Both the position numbers and the translations under genes were made by a program. Of a stretch of 64,000 nt of DNA, positions 8,487-19,989 are shown piece by piece; positions within the stretch are counted from its first letter, which is position 1; every line of letters starts with the position of its first letter. Origin of the DNA: Stutzerimonas stutzeri (GTDB lineage Bacteria > Pseudomonadota > Gammaproteobacteria > Pseudomonadales > Pseudomonadaceae). The stretch is from contig NZ_JANGEY010000005.1 of assembly GCF_024451105.1 (NCBI RefSeq), positions 186,001-250,000 of the forward strand, given 5' to 3'. The notes beneath the pieces are model-generated. The model ran no database searches. It saw only the letters and a list, made by a program, of their open reading frames with translations, and had not been told where the DNA came from.

Positions 8487-8499
8487 GGGATGCTCCGGG

Positions 8500-9384
8500 T
8501 CAGAACACGTGGACCAGGCGCAGCAGGGCCTGCTCGCCGTGGAAGCCGTTGTCGGTGTCGAGGTTGCGCGACAGGGCCAGTAGCAGCTGGTTCTTCTGGT
8601 CCAGCCAGTGGCCGAGTTCGAAGCCGAGCTGGGTGTAGCGCTGGTGGGTGCCGTCGAGGCGCTCGCCGTCCAGGCGCAGCTCGCCGCCGTCGGCGTGGAT
8701 CAGGCGTAGCGCGCCGTAGCTGGCCGGGGTGAAGTCGTAGGAGGCGAAGGCCTGCAGGCGGTACAGCGGGTCCTGCTCGAGATCCATGCCGTGGTAGTCG
8801 TCGTTCTTGCCGAAGAGCTGCGCCTCGAGGTTGGCCTCCAGCACCCAGTTCTCGCCGAAGCCCCGGGTGTAGTTGTAGTTGAAGGTCGCCGTCCAGCGGT
8901 TGGCGCCCGGCGAGACGTCGGGGTTGCCGGCGTGGTACTCGCCGAGCGGTGCGCCGATCAGGGTCAGCAGGCCGCTGTAGGTGCGGCGCTCCGGGTCGTT
9001 GATGAAGAACAGGGTGCCGCCGAACTGCGGGTCGCCGAGGCCCTGTGCGCTGCGATGCGCGGCGCTGCCGGGCAGGCGCGCCTCGATGTCGGCTAGCGGG
9101 ATGATGAACTGCGGGGTGCACAGGGTGCCGCAGATGTCGCTGAACCACAGCTGGCGCCAGGCGAAGGCGTTGACGGTCAGCTCGGCGTCCTTGTCGGTGC
9201 CGCGTGCGCCGCGGAACTCGTCGGCGCGCACGGCCGGCAGGTAGAACACGCCGAGGCTGGTGCCGGCCGGCGCGGTGAAGAAGTCGCGGGCGTTGAGATC
9301 GGCGGCGCTGGCGCCGGAGGTGGCGAGGCTGCCGGCCAGGCCGAGCAGGGCGACGCCGAGCAGGCGTCGTGGCGATGCGGTCAT
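8500..9384 (-). CDS. Outer-membrane beta-barrel-like protein (MetA-pathway/phenol degradation type)
   Basis: The 294-residue protein starts with a Sec signal peptide (MTASPRRLLGVALLGLAGS to ASAADLN, cleavage after ASA). The mature part has alternating hydrophobic strands such as NRWTATFNYNYTRGF and LEANLEAQLFG and ends in LLRLVHVF with a C-terminal phenylalanine, as expected of an outer-membrane barrel. It resembles the transporter/Phenol_MetA_deg group found beside catabolic genes. The location, directly before an MFS transporter and an HDAC-like hydrolase, suggests it gives the outer-membrane step of a transport system. The family call is moderate. Confidence 0.75.
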   Translation of the reverse strand: MTASPRRLLGVALLGLAGSLATSGASAADLNARDFFTAPAGTSLGVFYLPAVRADEFRGARGTDKDAELTVNAFAWRQLWFSDICGTLCTPQFIIPLADIEARLPGSAAHRSAQGLGDPQFGGTLFFINDPERRTYSGLLTLIGAPLGEYHAGNPDVSPGANRWTATFNYNYTRGFGENWVLEANLEAQLFGKNDDYHGMDLEQDPLYRLQAFASYDFTPASYGALRLIHADGGELRLDGERLDGTHQRYTQLGFELGHWLDQKNQLLLALSRNLDTDNGFHGEQALLRLVHVF

Positions 9385-9498
9385 GCGGTGTTTCCTCTCT
9401 TGTTGTTGTGCTGGAACGTGTTTTTGCGGGCAAGCCGAACCCGGCCCGGCCAGCGCGAAGCGCGGCGGGACTGGGCATGCGGGGTTGCGCGGGGCGGA

Positions 9499-10488
9499 TC
9501 AGTCGGGGGCGAGTCGCTGCAGCAGGTGGGCGACGCTGGCCTTGTCGTTGATCCCGAGCTTGGAATAGAGGGTGCGGATGTGGTGGCGCACGGTATTCGG
9601 TGCGAGATCCAGCTCGCGGGCGATCTCCTTGTAGGTGCGCCCTGCGCCGAACAGCAGGGCGACCTCGCGCTCGCGGCTGCTGAGCTGCTCCAGCGGCCCG
9701 CGGCGGCGTGCGGTGAGCAGGTGCAGGTCGCCGACGATGCGCGACTCGATCGCCAGCCGCGCGCCGGCGTAGCCCTGCGGGCTGGCCTGAGGCGGCAGCT
9801 GCGGGCCGGTCCATTGCGGCCACTCGCCGAGCAGCAGCTCGACGAAGCCGCGCTCGGCGCAGTGCAGCACGCCATGGCGGTCGCACACCGCCATGGCCAG
9901 CGCCTGCGACTGCAGCGACTCGCGCATGGCTACCAGGGTGCGGATCTGGTTGGCGGACACCGCGGCGACCAGGTGCGGCATCAGGTTGTCGAGCAGCAGC
10001 CGGTCGAGCTCGCCGAAGCGTGGCGCGCCGGGGCGGCGGTACAGCGACAGGTGGTCGCTGAGCTGGGTCTGCGGGTCGACGTGGATGATGCAGATCAGCT
10101 CGCCGAGCTCGTGGCGGGCGGCCAGCCAGCGCAGCCCGGCCGGGCTGTCGGCGGCCTGCATGTCGACGATCACCGCGCGCTCCGGGGTGGCATAGACGCG
10201 GTCGACGGTGATGTCTTGTGCGCGGATCGACTGCCAGTCGTCGAGGTACTCGGCCGGCAGGCCGAACAGGTGGCGGCTGTGCTCCTCGGGCAGGCCGTCG
10301 ATCAGCGCGGCGCGTCCCCACCAGGCCTTGTCGAACGCCAGCAGGTCTTGCAGGCGCTGCAGCGCCTGGTGGTGGAAACTCTCGAGGGCCTTGTCCCTGG
10401 CCAGGCGGTTGATGTCCAGCAAGGCGTTGCCGAACTCCACCAGCCAGTGGCTGGCGATCGGCGGGTCTTGCCGTGCGGGGCTGCGCAT
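9499..10488 (-). CDS. LuxR-type HTH transcriptional regulator
   Basis: The 329-residue protein has a C-terminal LuxR/FixJ HTH of about 60 residues, with LSSREREVALLFGAGRTYKEIA followed by NTVRHHIRTLYSKLGI. The N-terminal 260 residues match no receiver, PAS or autoinducer domain that I can recognise, and probably bind an unknown ligand. It is the first gene of the same-strand run towards the barrel, MFS and HDAC-like genes, separated from the barrel gene by 114 bp, and is divergent from guaB. It is the obvious candidate controller of that cassette. PAO1 has, as I recall, a similar regulator next to guaB. Confidence 0.85.
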   Translation of the reverse strand: MRSPARQDPPIASHWLVEFGNALLDINRLARDKALESFHHQALQRLQDLLAFDKAWWGRAALIDGLPEEHSRHLFGLPAEYLDDWQSIRAQDITVDRVYATPERAVIVDMQAADSPAGLRWLAARHELGELICIIHVDPQTQLSDHLSLYRRPGAPRFGELDRLLLDNLMPHLVAAVSANQIRTLVAMRESLQSQALAMAVCDRHGVLHCAERGFVELLLGEWPQWTGPQLPPQASPQGYAGARLAIESRIVGDLHLLTARRRGPLEQLSSREREVALLFGAGRTYKEIARELDLAPNTVRHHIRTLYSKLGINDKASVAHLLQRLAPD

Positions 10489-10643
10489 GCGGTGCTCCTC
10501 GGGCCTGGTTCTTGTCGTTGTCGGCGCCGACCTGCGGCGGCAGGGGCTGGGTTCGAGTATCGACCCGTGGAGGAGGGCGCACTATCCTGCAGATGCAGGA
10601 TGCGGTCGGCCGCTCGCAGGCTGTCGGCAGGCGCGGACTTGCG

Positions 10644-12180
<1,537 letters not shown>

Positions 12181-12200
12181 TTCCCGAACTTCCGACAGGG

Positions 12201-12234
12201 CGACACGGGGCTGCTTTCCAGCCCCGTGTCGTTT
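12201..12234 (+). terminator. Hairpin between guaB and guaA (terminator or attenuator)
   Basis: CGACACGGGGCTG (12201-12213) pairs perfectly with CAGCCCCGTGTCG (12219-12231) around the loop CTTTC, followed by TTTG. The 13-bp stem is strong and the T-tract short, so partial termination between two co-directional genes of one pathway is likely. Confidence 0.65.
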
Positions 12235-12258
12235 GTGCATTCCGCTAGAGAGACGGCC

Positions 12259-13839
12259 ATGGCCCACCACGACATTCACGCTCACCGGATCCTGATCCTC
12301 GACTTCGGCTCCCAGTACACCCAGCTGATCGCCCGCCGCGTGCGCGAGATCGGCGTGTACTGCGAGATCCACCCGTTCGACATGGACGACGAGGCGATCC
12401 GCGCCTTCGACCCGCGCGGCATCATCCTCGCCGGCGGTCCGGAGTCGGTACACGAGGACAACAGCCCGCGCGCGCCCCAGGCGGTGTTCGACCTGGGCGT
12501 GCCGCTGTTCGGCATCTGCTATGGCATGCAGACCATGGCCGAGCAGCTCGGCGGCAAGGTGCAGGGCTCCGACCTGCGCGAGTTCGGCTACGCCCGCGTC
12601 GACCTGGTCGGCAAGAGTCGCCTGCTCGACGGCATCGAGGACCACATGGACGCCGACGGCCTGCTCAGCCTCGACGTGTGGATGAGCCACGGCGACAAGG
12701 TCACCGACCTGCCGGTCGGCTTCCACATCGTCGCCAGCACCCCGAGCTGCCCGATCGCCGCCATGGCCGACGACAACCGCTGCTACTACGGCGTGCAGTT
12801 CCACCCGGAAGTGACCCACACCAAGCAGGGCGGGCGCATCCTGTCGCGCTTCGTGCTGGACATCTGCGGCTGCGCCGCGCTGTGGACCCCGGCCAACATC
12901 GTCGACGACGCCATCGCCCAGGTGCGTGCCCAGGTCGGCGAGCGCAAGGTGCTGCTCGGCCTGTCCGGCGGCGTCGACTCCTCGGTGGTCGCCGCGCTGC
13001 TGCACCGCGCCATCGGCGACCAGCTGACCTGCGTGTTCGTCGACAACGGCCTGCTGCGCCTGCACGAGGGCGACCAGGTGATGGCCATGTTCGCCGAGAA
13101 CATGGGCGTCAAGGTGATCCGCGCCAACGCCGAGGAGCTGTTCCTCGGCCGCCTGGCCGGGGTCAGCGACCCGGAAGAGAAGCGCAAGATCATCGGCCGC
13201 AGCTTCATCGAGGTGTTCGACCAGGAGGCCAAGAAGCTCGAAGGCATCGACTTCCTCGCCCAGGGCACCATCTACCCGGACGTGATCGAGTCGGCCGGCG
13301 CCAAGACCGGCAAGGCCCACGTGATCAAGTCGCACCACAACGTCGGCGGCCTGCCCGAGGACATGCAGTTCCAGCTGGTCGAGCCGTTGCGCGAGCTGTT
13401 CAAGGACGAGGTGCGCAAGATCGGCCTGGAGCTCGGCCTGCCCTACGACATGGTCTATCGCCACCCGTTCCCGGGCCCGGGCCTGGGCGTGCGCATCCTC
13501 GGCGAGGTGAAGAAGGAGTACGCCGACCTGCTGCGGCGCGCCGACCACATCTTCATCGAGGAGCTGCGCAACTTCGACTGGTACCACAAGACCAGCCAGG
13601 CCTTCGTGGTGTTCCAGCCGGTCAAGTCGGTCGGCGTGGTCGGCGACGGTCGTCGCTACGCCTGGGTGGTCGCCCTGCGTGCGGTGGAAACCATCGACTT
13701 CATGACCGCGCGCTGGGCGCACCTGCCCTACGAGCTGCTGGAGAAGGTCTCCAACCGCATCATCAACGAGATCGAGGGCATCTCGCGGGTCACCTACGAC
13801 GTGTCGAGCAAGCCGCCGGCGACCATCGAGTGGGAGTGA
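12259..13839 (+). CDS. guaA: GMP synthase (glutamine-hydrolysing)
   Basis: The 526-residue enzyme aminates XMP to GMP using glutamine and ATP. The class I amidotransferase domain (residues 1-200) has [15 protein letters not shown] with the nucleophilic cysteine and the later FHPEV histidine. The ATP-pyrophosphatase domain has the PP-loop [16 protein letters not shown], and the C-terminal dimerisation domain ends TIEWE. The start at [19 protein letters not shown] was chosen over an ATG 33 bases upstream because of the family N-terminus and the AGAGAGACGG ribosome site. It follows guaB through a hairpin. Confidence 0.97.
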   Translation: MAHHDIHAHRILILDFGSQYTQLIARRVREIGVYCEIHPFDMDDEAIRAFDPRGIILAGGPESVHEDNSPRAPQAVFDLGVPLFGICYGMQTMAEQLGGKVQGSDLREFGYARVDLVGKSRLLDGIEDHMDADGLLSLDVWMSHGDKVTDLPVGFHIVASTPSCPIAAMADDNRCYYGVQFHPEVTHTKQGGRILSRFVLDICGCAALWTPANIVDDAIAQVRAQVGERKVLLGLSGGVDSSVVAALLHRAIGDQLTCVFVDNGLLRLHEGDQVMAMFAENMGVKVIRANAEELFLGRLAGVSDPEEKRKIIGRSFIEVFDQEAKKLEGIDFLAQGTIYPDVIESAGAKTGKAHVIKSHHNVGGLPEDMQFQLVEPLRELFKDEVRKIGLELGLPYDMVYRHPFPGPGLGVRILGEVKKEYADLLRRADHIFIEELRNFDWYHKTSQAFVVFQPVKSVGVVGDGRRYAWVVALRAVETIDFMTARWAHLPYELLEKVSNRIINEIEGISRVTYDVSSKPPATIEWE

Positions 13840-13864
13840 TCCCTCGGCGCTGCTGAGGTGACCG

Positions 13865-13894
13865 GCGAAAGGGCAGCTGCGGCTGCCCTTTCGC
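13865..13894 (+). terminator. guaA terminator
   Basis: GCGAAAGGGCAGC (13865-13877) pairs with GCTGCCCTTTCGC (13882-13894) around the loop TGCG. The stem is long and perfect, although the following sequence ATTTCC is only weakly T-rich. Confidence 0.65.
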
Positions 13895-13952
13895 ATTTCC
13901 GGCGTCCGCCCGGCTCGCTATGCTGCAGGAACCGACCGGCAAGGAGTGTCCG

Positions 13953-15224
13953 ATGTCCCTGTGCAGTTCTCCCCTGGCGCGCATGAAGGCCATCGCCCTC
14001 GGTCTGCTGCTGCTGGCCGCCGTGCTCTATGCGCTGGCCACCCACCTGCTGCCCCTGCATCCGGGCTGGGGCTACCTGCAGTCGTTCGCCGAGGCGGCGA
14101 TGGTCGGCGCCATCGCCGACTGGTTCGCGGTCACCGCGCTGTTCCGCCATCCGCTCGGCCTGCCGATCCCGCACACCGCGATCATCCCGCACAAGCAGGC
14201 GCGCCTGGGCCGCAACCTGGCCGACTTCCTCTGCACCCACTTCCTCGCCACCCCGCAGGTGATGGCCAAGCTGGAGGCCTTCGACGCCGCCGGGCGGCTG
14301 GCCGCCTGGCTGCGCCGCCCGGCCAACGCCGAGGCGCTGGCCGGCCAGCTGGTCGGCGTGGCCCGCTATGGGCTGGGCGCCCTGCGCGACGAGCGGGTCG
14401 GCCAGTTCATCCAGCGCAGCGCTACCGGCAAGCTGCGCGAGCTCGACCTGGCGCGCCTCGGTGGTCAGCTGCTGGACATGCTGACCCACGAGCGCCGCCA
14501 CCAGGCGATGCTCGACGAACTGCTCGCCCAGCTCGACCTGCTGCTGCAGGACGAGGCGGTGCAGCGGCGCATCGCCGCCGGGCTGTCCGGCGAGTTCAGC
14601 GCCCTGCGCCTGCGCCTGTTCGGCAAGGACATCCCGCTCGACGAGAAGGCCGGCCAGTGGTCGGCGGACAAGCTGGTGTGCCGGGTTTCCGAGCTGATCG
14701 GCGAGATCAGCCGCGATCCCCGGCACGAGCTGCGCGGCCACTTCGATGCCTGCGTGGCGCGCTTCATCGCCCGGCTCAAGGAGGATCCGGCCTTCCGCCT
14801 CAAGGGCGAGCAGATCCGCGAGCAGCTGCTCGCCCATCCGGCGCTCGCCGACTACCTGCGCGGCCTGTGGGACGAGCTGCTGGACTGGCTGCAGGCCGAC
14901 CTCGCCGCCGCCGACTCGACCATTCGCCGCCGCCTGGGGCGCCTGTGCCTGCGCCTGGGCGAGGCGCTGGAGCGCGACGCGGCGATGCGCCGCTGGATCA
15001 ACGACCAACTGCTCGAGGTGGCGCCGCTGCTGGTCGAGCGCCACCGCGAGGACATTCGCCGCTACATCGCCGAGCGGGTGGAGCGCTGGGACAGCGCCGA
15101 GCTGGTCGAGCAGCTGGAGCGCAACGTCGGCAGGGACCTGCAGTTCATCCGCATCAACGGCACCCTGGTCGGCGGGCTGGTCGGCCTGAGTCTGCACGCG
15201 CTGACCCAGCTGGTCCTCGGCTGA
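13953..15224 (+). CDS. DUF445-family membrane-anchored protein
   Basis: The 423-residue protein belongs to the DUF445 family. An N-terminal membrane helix (MKAIALGLLLLAAVLYALATH, its first residues near 11) is followed by the conserved EAAMVGAIADWFAVTALFRHPLGLPIPHTAIIP block. A long helical region follows, and a C-terminal membrane helix (LVGGLVGLSLHALTQLVLG) closes the protein. The function is unknown. The start codon is preceded by AAGGAG. An upstream in-frame ATG would put the ribosome site inside the gene, so it was not used. It is convergent with the cytochrome c gene, only 7 bp away. Confidence 0.82.
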   Translation: MSLCSSPLARMKAIALGLLLLAAVLYALATHLLPLHPGWGYLQSFAEAAMVGAIADWFAVTALFRHPLGLPIPHTAIIPHKQARLGRNLADFLCTHFLATPQVMAKLEAFDAAGRLAAWLRRPANAEALAGQLVGVARYGLGALRDERVGQFIQRSATGKLRELDLARLGGQLLDMLTHERRHQAMLDELLAQLDLLLQDEAVQRRIAAGLSGEFSALRLRLFGKDIPLDEKAGQWSADKLVCRVSELIGEISRDPRHELRGHFDACVARFIARLKEDPAFRLKGEQIREQLLAHPALADYLRGLWDELLDWLQADLAAADSTIRRRLGRLCLRLGEALERDAAMRRWINDQLLEVAPLLVERHREDIRRYIAERVERWDSAELVEQLERNVGRDLQFIRINGTLVGGLVGLSLHALTQLVLG

Positions 15225-15231
15225 GAGGGGC

Positions 15232-16128
15232 TCAGCGGCGGCGCAGACGCTCCACCTCGACGCCTCCGGCCGACCAGCGGCCGCGCACCTGCACGTAGTC
15301 GCCCGGGCGCGGATTCTTGTCGATGCGGGTGCCGGCCTCGACGCGCAGCGGCAGGCCGTCGAGCATCCAGCCGGCGCCGAGGGTGCCGTGCAGGCGCAGG
15401 CGGGCGCCGAGCGGCGCGGCGGCGGGACGGCCTGCAGCGTCGCGGGCGCCCTGTTCGATCCACGCGGCGATCAGCGCGATCTCCGTCTCCTCCAGCCAGG
15501 GCGGGCCGTCGTAGGGCATGCGCGGCAGCGCCTGGCCGCGGATGCGGCGCAGCAGCTCGCTGGCCCCGGCATTGCCGGGAATCACCCGGGCACGTTCGCC
15601 GCTGGCCAGCGCCTCGGCGAGCGAGGTCAGCCGGTAGCCCTCCGGCGGCGGTCCCATCAGGCCCTGGGCGGTGTGGCACTTGCTGCAGCGGCGGGCGAGG
15701 ATCGGCGCCACCTCGGCCCAGGTCACCCTGCCGTCGGCTGGCGGGGCTGCAGGTGCGGGCGCTGCGCCCGGTTCGTCTGCGGGGAGCAGGCCGCCGGCGA
15801 TCCAGCGTTCGACCAGGTCGATCTCGGCGGCGGACAGCCAGGGCGGTCCGCTCATCGGCATGCGTGGCTGGCGCGCGCCGCTCAGGCGCAGCAGCAACTC
15901 GCTGTCCTGCGGCTTGCCGGCGAGCGCCACCGGGCCGCGCTGGCTGCCTTCGCGCAGGCCGTCGAGGCTGTCCAGGCGCAGGCCGAGCGGCGCGCTGGCG
16001 CCGGCGTGGCAGAGCACGCAGCGCGCCTGGAGGATCGGCGCGATCGCGGCGTAGGTGACCGGCTGCTGGGCGAGGGCGGCGGGCGGCCCGAGCAGCAGCA
16101 GGAGCGGCAGGCGGCGGAAGAGGGACAT
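15232..16128 (-). CDS. Periplasmic di-haem cytochrome c-like protein
   Basis: The 298-residue protein has a Sec signal peptide (MSLFRRLPLLLLLGPPAALAQQ) and two tandem c-type haem sites, CVLCH near residue 37 and CSKCH near residue 150. They lie in two repeats with matching MPMSGPPWL and MPYDGPPWL segments carrying likely axial methionines. The C-terminal 80 residues (LRLHGTLGAGWMLDG to KNPRPGDYVQVRG) look like a small beta-barrel of the DUF5666/OB type. It is probably a periplasmic electron carrier or planctomycete-type cytochrome. It is divergent from a multicopper oxidase gene (180 bp between starts), so electron transfer between the two products is a reasonable guess. Confidence 0.8.
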   Translation of the reverse strand: MSLFRRLPLLLLLGPPAALAQQPVTYAAIAPILQARCVLCHAGASAPLGLRLDSLDGLREGSQRGPVALAGKPQDSELLLRLSGARQPRMPMSGPPWLSAAEIDLVERWIAGGLLPADEPGAAPAPAAPPADGRVTWAEVAPILARRCSKCHTAQGLMGPPPEGYRLTSLAEALASGERARVIPGNAGASELLRRIRGQALPRMPYDGPPWLEETEIALIAAWIEQGARDAAGRPAAAPLGARLRLHGTLGAGWMLDGLPLRVEAGTRIDKNPRPGDYVQVRGRWSAGGVEVERLRRR

Positions 16129-16308
16129 GGCGACTCCAGGATTCCCGGCGAGGCGTCTCCTGCAAGCCTAGTCCAGGAGGCTGTGCCGATGTGTCGCAGC
16201 TGCGGCTCGCCTGCGGGCTGTAGAAAATGAGAAACTCTGTCATCCGCGTCCCGCTCGCGGCATTCCGCCGCAGTCGGGCGATTCCGTTTTCGCTCGCGAG
16301 GTACCCCG

Positions 16309-17685
16309 ATGTCCTTCACCCGTCGACAAGTCCTCGCCGGCCTGGCCGGTCTCGGCGCCCTCGGCGTGGCCGGCGGCAGCGCGCGCTACTGGCTGGGGCG
16401 CCCGGCCGCGCCGGCCGGCCACGACTACGAACTGATCGCCGCGCCGCTGGACGTCGAGCTGGTGCCCGGCCGCGCCACCACCGTCTGGGCCTACGGTGGC
16501 CAGGCGCCGGGTCTGGAGCTGCGCGCCCGGCAGGGCGAGCGGCTGCGGGTGCGCTTCGTCAACCGGCTGCCCGAGCCGAGCACCATCCACTGGCACGGCA
16601 TCCGTCTGCCGCTGGAGATGGACGGCGTACCCTATCTGTCACAGTTGCCGGTGCTGCCCGGCGAGCACTTCGACTACGACTTCGTGGTGCCGGACGCGGG
16701 CAGCTTCTGGTACCACCCGCACACCGCCAGCGGCGAGCAGCTCGGTCGCGGCCTGGTCGGCCCGCTGATCGTCGAGGAGCGCGAGCCGAGCGGCTTCCGC
16801 CACGAGCGCACGCTGAGCATCAAGCACTGGCACGTGGACGAGGCGGGAGCCTTCACCGACTTCAGCGTGCCGCGCGAGGCGGCGCGCGGCGGTACGCCGG
16901 GGCGGCTGTCGACGGTCAACGGCGTGCATGTGCCGACCCTCGACCTGCCGGCCGGGCAGGTCGTGCGCCTGCGCATCCTCAACCTCGACAACACCCTGAC
17001 CTACCGCCTCAACCTGCCGGGCGCCGAGGCGCGCGTCTACGCCCTCGACGGCAATCCGGTGGCGCCGCGGCCGCTGGAACGCGAGTACTGGCTGGGGCCG
17101 GGCATGCGCATCGAGCTGGCCCTGCGCGTGCCGGCGGCCGGCACCGAGTTGGCGCTGCGCAACGGCCCGCTGCGTCTGGCGACCCTGGCCAGCGTGGCCA
17201 GCCGGGAGACGACCGTCGGCGACTGGCCGCCGGCGCTGCCGGCCAATCCGGTGGTCGAGCCGGACCTGGCCGCGGCCGAGACCCTGCGCTTCAACTTCGA
17301 GTGGGCCGGCGCGGTATCGGCCAATCTGGAACGGGGCGCGGCGCACAGCTTCTGGCAGATCAACGGCCAGGCCTGGGACATCGACGACCGGAGCTGCGTC
17401 GAGCGGCCGATCGCCACTCTGCGGCAGGGACGCAGCTACGTCCTCGAGCTGCGCAACATCAGTCAGTACCAGCATCCGATCCACCTGCACGGGATGACCT
17501 TCAAGGTGCTGTCCTCCAACCGTCGGCGCATCGAGGCGCCGTGGTTCACCGACACCTACCTGCTCGGCAAGAACGAGACGGCGCGGGTCGCGCTGGTCGC
17601 CGACAATCCCGGTACCTGGATGCTCCACTGTCACGTGGTCGACCACATGGAGACCGGGCTGATGGCGGCCATCGCGGTGGTCTGA
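16309..17685 (+). CDS. Multicopper oxidase, Tat-exported
   Basis: The 458-residue protein has three cupredoxin domains and a twin-arginine signal (TRRQVLAGLAGLGALGVAGG). All four copper-binding segments are present: HWHGIRLP near residue 88, WYHPHTASGEQ near 137, HPIHLHGMTF near 392, and HCHVVDHMETGLM at 440-452. In the last motif the type 1 copper axial position (five residues after H446) is Leu451 where CueO has methionine, which in laccases goes with a higher redox potential. The family oxidises phenols, Cu(I) or other metals in the periplasm. PAO1 has, as I recall, a metallo-oxidoreductase in the same position downstream of guaA. No methionine-rich copper-resistance insert is visible, so a role in copper tolerance is not supported. 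Confidence 0.88.
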   Translation: MSFTRRQVLAGLAGLGALGVAGGSARYWLGRPAAPAGHDYELIAAPLDVELVPGRATTVWAYGGQAPGLELRARQGERLRVRFVNRLPEPSTIHWHGIRLPLEMDGVPYLSQLPVLPGEHFDYDFVVPDAGSFWYHPHTASGEQLGRGLVGPLIVEEREPSGFRHERTLSIKHWHVDEAGAFTDFSVPREAARGGTPGRLSTVNGVHVPTLDLPAGQVVRLRILNLDNTLTYRLNLPGAEARVYALDGNPVAPRPLEREYWLGPGMRIELALRVPAAGTELALRNGPLRLATLASVASRETTVGDWPPALPANPVVEPDLAAAETLRFNFEWAGAVSANLERGAAHSFWQINGQAWDIDDRSCVERPIATLRQGRSYVLELRNISQYQHPIHLHGMTFKVLSSNRRRIEAPWFTDTYLLGKNETARVALVADNPGTWMLHCHVVDHMETGLMAAIAVV

Positions 17686-17706
17686 GTGGCGAGGGCGGGG
17701 TAGGGT

Positions 17707-17807
17707 GTAGGGCGGTGCAACTCGCGCAGCGATTGCCCACCAGTCAGGCGGCGCCGCGGCCTGCGCTCAGCGGTTGAAAGTTGCGGCGCGCGTTTTCTGC
17801 CCTGCGG
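17707..17807. repeat. Diverged copies of intergenic hairpin units (B2 then A2)
   Basis: A GTAGGG...CCACC unit (17707-17741) resembling 5778-5810 is followed by GGTTGAAAGTTGCGGC...TTTTCTGCCCTGCG (17772-17807), which matches 28 of 36 positions of the unit at 5724-5759. The two units occur in the opposite order to the copy near 5.7 kb. It lies between the multicopper oxidase gene and tadA. Confidence 0.5.
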
Positions 17808-17894
17808 TCCATATGCGCCTTCGGGCTGTGCAGGCTTGACTCCGTGCCGGCTTTTCCCAAACTGGCGGGCTTTCCTCCCGCCGCAGCCTTCGCC

Positions 17895-18377
17895 ATGAAA
17901 AGACCCGTGATCATCGACCGCAGCCAGGACGAGCGCTTCATGCGCGAGGCGCTGGCCCTGGCCGCCGAGGGGGCCGCGCTGGGCGAGGTGCCGGTGGGGG
18001 CGCTCGTGGTGGTCGACGGCGAGGTCGTCGGGCGCGGCTTCAACTGCCCGATCTCCAGCCACGATCCCAGCGCGCACGCCGAGATGGTGGCGATCCGCGA
18101 CGCGGCGCGCCAGCTGGAGAACTACCGGCTGGTCGGCAGCACCCTGTACGTGACCCTCGAGCCGTGCAGCATGTGCGCCGGGCTGATCGTCCATTCGCGC
18201 ATCGCCCGGGTGGTCTACGGCGCCACCGAGCCCAAGGCCGGCGTGGTGGAAAGCCGCGGACGCTTCTTCGAACAGGCCTTCCTCAATCACCGCCTGCTGG
18301 TCGAGGGCGGCGTGCTGGCGGCGGACTGCGGGGGCATTCTCAGCGAGTTCTTCCGCGCGCGGCGCCAGAAGGGCTAG
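17895..18377 (+). CDS. tadA: tRNA-specific adenosine deaminase
   Basis: The 160-residue enzyme converts A34 of tRNA-Arg(ACG) to inosine, needed to read CGN codons. The zinc-dependent cytidine/deoxycytidylate deaminase fold is complete. HAEMVAIRDA supplies the histidine ligand and proton-shuttling glutamate, and LEPCSMCAG supplies the two cysteine ligands. The start at MKRPVIIDRSQDERFM was chosen because it gives the normal family length; a start 114 bases upstream would read through repeat DNA. It is convergent with mltF, with 12 bp between the stop codons. Confidence 0.95.
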   Translation: MKRPVIIDRSQDERFMREALALAAEGAALGEVPVGALVVVDGEVVGRGFNCPISSHDPSAHAEMVAIRDAARQLENYRLVGSTLYVTLEPCSMCAGLIVHSRIARVVYGATEPKAGVVESRGRFFEQAFLNHRLLVEGGVLAADCGGILSEFFRARRQKG

Positions 18378-18389
18378 CCGGCGGCCGGC

Positions 18390-19940
<1,551 letters not shown>

Positions 19941-19989
19941 CTAGAATCCCCAGTCTTTCGCATACCTTGCCCAAGAGGCTGTTCCGACA

